Of a DNA stretch of 15,605 nt, positions 12,821-15,605 are shown piece by piece. Within the stretch, counting starts at the first letter, position 1, and each line of letters opens with the position of its first letter. A program made the position numbers and the translations under genes. Location of the stretch: positions 1 through 15,605 of the forward strand of contig CAYUAI010000092.1 in NCBI GenBank assembly GCA_964442745.1, in the 5' to 3' direction. The notes beneath the pieces were generated by a model that searched no databases, had not been told where the DNA came from, and saw nothing but the letters and a program-made list of their open reading frames with translations. The DNA is from CAYUAI01 sp964442745. GTDB lineage: Bacteria > Pseudomonadota > Gammaproteobacteria > S012-40.

Positions 12821-15478
12821 ATGAAATATTACTTTCAATGGCTATTACTAGGCCTTTTGTATTTTTGGATCGCCGGTTGCTCGGAATCCATACCTTCAGG
12901 AAAAAATACTGCTATTGAGGCAAAAGACGCTAAATCTACCGTACGCGCCACAGAGCAAACCGCCGCTAATCGCATCTTAACCGGTCAAATCGGTGTGAAA
13001 GCGACGCCATTTGATCAAGCCATATATGATAACGTCTCACTGGGTTTAGGTGGCTTAGCTTACGATAAATGGTGGATTCTGGATGACTTAGGTAATATAG
13101 GTATCCTTCCGCCTAATACCGAGAGTAATCACCCGCTTTGGCCAAAATTTAATACGAAAAAAACCAATGATACCACCTGGCGATGCAAATCCTGCCATGG
13201 CTGGGATTACCGCGGCCGAAAAGGCGCTTATGGCCGCTCAAGCAACAGCAATTTTACAAAAATTAAAGGAGTCATCACCGCCGATGATGACACACCTAAT
13301 TTCACCACACCCGCCGATATTTATGCCTTCATTGACGCCGGTCAGGTGTTGGTAGCCAACGACCACGCTTTTGGCACGGTTATCACCCCTGAAGTATTGC
13401 ATGCACTCACCAAATTCATTGTGACGATACAAGCAGAAGACACTGCCGGACAAGAACCATGGCTAGTCATTGATAGCGGAACTAAATTAGTCACGGGCGG
13501 CAACGCAGCCAATGGAAAAATTATCTATGATATGTCCACAGAACAAGGTCCTGCCGGTGGTGGCTGTGATGTCAATTGCCATGGAATTGATGGGCGATTG
13601 ATTGACTTTAGTGTTGATCAAAAGAAATTTGTCGATACCTATGCCTGGGATAATCCATGGGAGACGTTACATAAAATACGCTTTGGACATCCCAATGCGG
13701 ATCCGCCCATGCCCGGATTAGTTTGGTATGGTGCCCAATTTGGTTTTCAGTCCGGTATTGACGTACTGCGGTATACTCAAGAAGCTTTAATCCCGAGTAC
13801 GGCGGGGTTTGATGTAACACGCTATGCGGCAAGTCGCGATCAGGTCATCGCCGATTTTGCACGCGGTGGAATGTTATGGGATAAATGGTGGACAGGTACC
13901 AATGAAGAAAATCCATTAACCGTGCCTGCCAACGCTTCTGCCACCCATGCACTGTGGGCAAGCTCAGGTAATATTGACAAAACCAACGATACCACCTGGC
14001 GATGCAAGTCGTGCCATGGCTGGGATTATTTGGGCGCAGCGGGTGGCTATGGATCGGGGAGTTACTTCACTGGCATTAAAGGCGTGGTGAAAGAACCAGG
14101 GGGTACTCTGCCAAATAACACCGCTCCAACGGAAATTTTTGACATTATCTACTCGGGTACTATCACTGCACCCGGTGATCATGGATTTAGTGCCGTCGGT
14201 ATCACCGACGAGGACATCTATGCTCTCACTCGTTTTGTTATTTCCGTGCAGGAAGAAGCCCTAAAGGGCCGCAGTATTGCCTCTTTCATATCAGCTGAAC
14301 CCGACCCCACCACTTGTGATCCGCTGCTCAAACCAAAAGATTGCTATGCCGTTGTCAGCGGTGGCAATGCCGGGAACGGTTACGATTTTTATCATCGATT
14401 ACCTTATGATCCTGCCGCTGTTGATCCACTGACCCAAGGTGGCTGCGGTACTACCGCCTGTCATGGCGATGATGGACGGGAAATCATCATCAATGAAATC
14501 CAAGCGCTTGATGATTTGGCAAGAATCAATCCTGAAGAATACATTCATAAAGTACGCTTTGGTCATCCAGGCAGTGATATGTTAGGCACGGCAGATTACC
14601 AGTTTACAGGCCTAGGACTACAAGCCGCCGCCGATGTTACCAAATACTCTCAAGGAGGTTTGACTAGGAATTTAGTCACCGGTGGACGACTATTTGATAA
14701 CTGGATGGTTGAGGCAGGACTTGATGCGCCACCGATACGCCATGCCATTTATGACTTAGCTGTCGATGTGCCTATCTTAGCCGATGATCAAACCTGGCGC
14801 TGCGCGATGTGTCATGGCTGGGACTACCAGGGTCAATCCAGTTTATGGAATGATTTGTTATGGCTAAAAGACCTACGTGAATGGACATTAACTAACGTTT
14901 ATAAAAGCCTTAACGAGGGGTACCCCGTTTTCGATGGCAACCAAATTGTTCAAGCACATAACTTTGGTGATTTCATGGGAGAATATCAACTTTGGAGTCT
15001 AGCTGAATTCATCGTCAATGGCGGCCTTGTCGATACCTCCAAATATATTCGTGTTTTAGGCTCGGCTTATAACGGTAATGATACCAACGGTGGTATGATA
15101 TACAACGGTGGTTTTCTCAGCATGAGTTATGAGCCTGACTGGATAGATTTCGATTGTCAACGCTGTCATGGCGGTACCGGCACAGGTATCGGCATCGTTG
15201 ACGTTTTTGCGTTGGCCTGGCAGGAACCATGGCGGTTTTTTCATAAAATCCGATTTGGCTCGCCCATGCCACCCGGAACAGATCCCAGTGCTCGAATGTT
15301 TGGTATCTTAGAAACGCATTCCATGCTTGGTGAAGGATTTTTTCCTGAAGAAATGCACCCGGCGGACAATCGCGATGCCGTGGATGTCATGGATTTCGCC
15401 CAAAACCAATTTCTTCTACGGCCGGCAGGACAGCAAACGCTGCAACAACTCATGCGTGAACGTCAAGCCACTCAGTGA
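12821..15478 (+). CDS. Hexahaem c-type cytochrome lipoprotein with three repeated dihaem units
   Basis: An 885-residue exported protein. Its signal ends in IAGC, so Cys20 would be lipidated; Ser at +2 predicts outer-membrane sorting. Six covalent haem sites are visible: C122KSCH, C249DVNCH, C395KSCH, C542GTTACH, C661AMCH and C779QRCH. Sites 2 and 4 are CX3CH and CX4CH rather than CX2CH. They alternate in three units of about 270 residues: odd sites share TWRC..CHGWDY, and even sites are followed by HK(I/V)RFG(H/S)P then PMPG, DMLG or PMPPG, whose Met is a likely axial ligand. Upstream of each odd site is GG..(Y/W/F)D(K/N)W(W/M). It should transfer electrons in the periplasm or outer membrane. 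No catalytic domain is recognised. AGGAGGGGG precedes the ATG by eight bases. The gene is complete. Confidence 0.92.
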   Translation: MKYYFQWLLLGLLYFWIAGCSESIPSGKNTAIEAKDAKSTVRATEQTAANRILTGQIGVKATPFDQAIYDNVSLGLGGLAYDKWWILDDLGNIGILPPNTESNHPLWPKFNTKKTNDTTWRCKSCHGWDYRGRKGAYGRSSNSNFTKIKGVITADDDTPNFTTPADIYAFIDAGQVLVANDHAFGTVITPEVLHALTKFIVTIQAEDTAGQEPWLVIDSGTKLVTGGNAANGKIIYDMSTEQGPAGGGCDVNCHGIDGRLIDFSVDQKKFVDTYAWDNPWETLHKIRFGHPNADPPMPGLVWYGAQFGFQSGIDVLRYTQEALIPSTAGFDVTRYAASRDQVIADFARGGMLWDKWWTGTNEENPLTVPANASATHALWASSGNIDKTNDTTWRCKSCHGWDYLGAAGGYGSGSYFTGIKGVVKEPGGTLPNNTAPTEIFDIIYSGTITAPGDHGFSAVGITDEDIYALTRFVISVQEEALKGRSIASFISAEPDPTTCDPLLKPKDCYAVVSGGNAGNGYDFYHRLPYDPAAVDPLTQGGCGTTACHGDDGREIIINEIQALDDLARINPEEYIHKVRFGHPGSDMLGTADYQFTGLGLQAAADVTKYSQGGLTRNLVTGGRLFDNWMVEAGLDAPPIRHAIYDLAVDVPILADDQTWRCAMCHGWDYQGQSSLWNDLLWLKDLREWTLTNVYKSLNEGYPVFDGNQIVQAHNFGDFMGEYQLWSLAEFIVNGGLVDTSKYIRVLGSAYNGNDTNGGMIYNGGFLSMSYEPDWIDFDCQRCHGGTGTGIGIVDVFALAWQEPWRFFHKIRFGSPMPPGTDPSARMFGILETHSMLGEGFFPEEMHPADNRDAVDVMDFAQNQFLLRPAGQQTLQQLMRERQATQ

Positions 15479-15490
15479 TTGACATTAATC

Positions 15491-15520
15491 GCTTGCTCGT
15501 CATAATGTTGGCGAGCAAGC
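15491..15520 (+). terminator. Hairpin after the cytochrome gene
   Basis: The arms gcttgctcg (15491-15499) and cgagcaagc (15512-15520) pair perfectly, and the stem can extend inward by a G-T pair and two more pairs. It lies 12 bp past the cytochrome stop codon. No T-run follows, so it may be a 3'-end stabiliser or factor-dependent terminator rather than an intrinsic one. Confidence 0.5.
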
Positions 15521-15605
15521 TGAACTATCTTCATAGCGTTATGGGTATATAAACTATGGCGTGGCCGGATTAAATAGATACTATAATAGACCTTAAAACC
15601 CAATT

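Overview
The window reads as a chromosomal segment from a moderately AT-rich Gram-negative proteobacterium, most likely a gammaproteobacterium. Supporting signs are two lipoproteins with Gram-negative-style lipoboxes, a multihaem c-type cytochrome, a RAYT transposase with GTGGAT...ATCCAC REP palindromes, and strong GGAG-type ribosome binding sites. The genus cannot be fixed from sequence alone. The large cytochrome and PKD lipoprotein recall sulfur- or methane-oxidising gammaproteobacteria, but that is an impression from memory. No rRNA, tRNA or CRISPR array was seen.

Layout. (1) 71-1856: a glutathione S-transferase gene and a divergent AraC-family regulator share a short intergenic region with a perfect 18-bp palindrome. 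(2) 1909-6875: an accessory segment bounded by two direct copies of a 137-bp repeat (94% identical). It holds a RAYT transposase between inverted REP palindromes, an AbrB/MazE-type antitoxin with a Doc toxin, a frameshifted Uma2 nuclease-fold gene, and a translationally coupled pair made of an SPL-like radical SAM enzyme and an ASCH-domain protein. (3) 6906-7755: a 195-bp element with 17-bp terminal inverted repeats abuts a small class I methyltransferase gene. (4) 7756-9213: mostly non-coding, with an inverted REP pair, then a six-helix membrane protein of unknown function, a degenerate REP and a perfect 24-bp-stem bidirectional terminator. (5) 9223-15478: two large divergent lipoprotein genes, a seven-PKD-domain adhesin or scaffold-like protein (minus strand) and a hexahaem cytochrome c (plus strand), separated by about 1 kb that holds at most one doubtful small gene.

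How the parts may work together. The AraC protein probably controls the GST gene. The toxin-antitoxin pair, RAYT, repeats and nuclease remnant mark 1909-7100 as a turnover region that has gathered cargo; the radical SAM-ASCH pair is the cargo most likely to be an undescribed function, possibly nucleic-acid modification or repair. The cytochrome has three repeated dihaem units. Two of its six haem-binding motifs are non-canonical (CX3CH and CX4CH). Its lipoprotein sorting residues predict the outer membrane, whereas the divergent PKD lipoprotein carries an inner-membrane retention signature. A cell-envelope redox role for this pair is inference.
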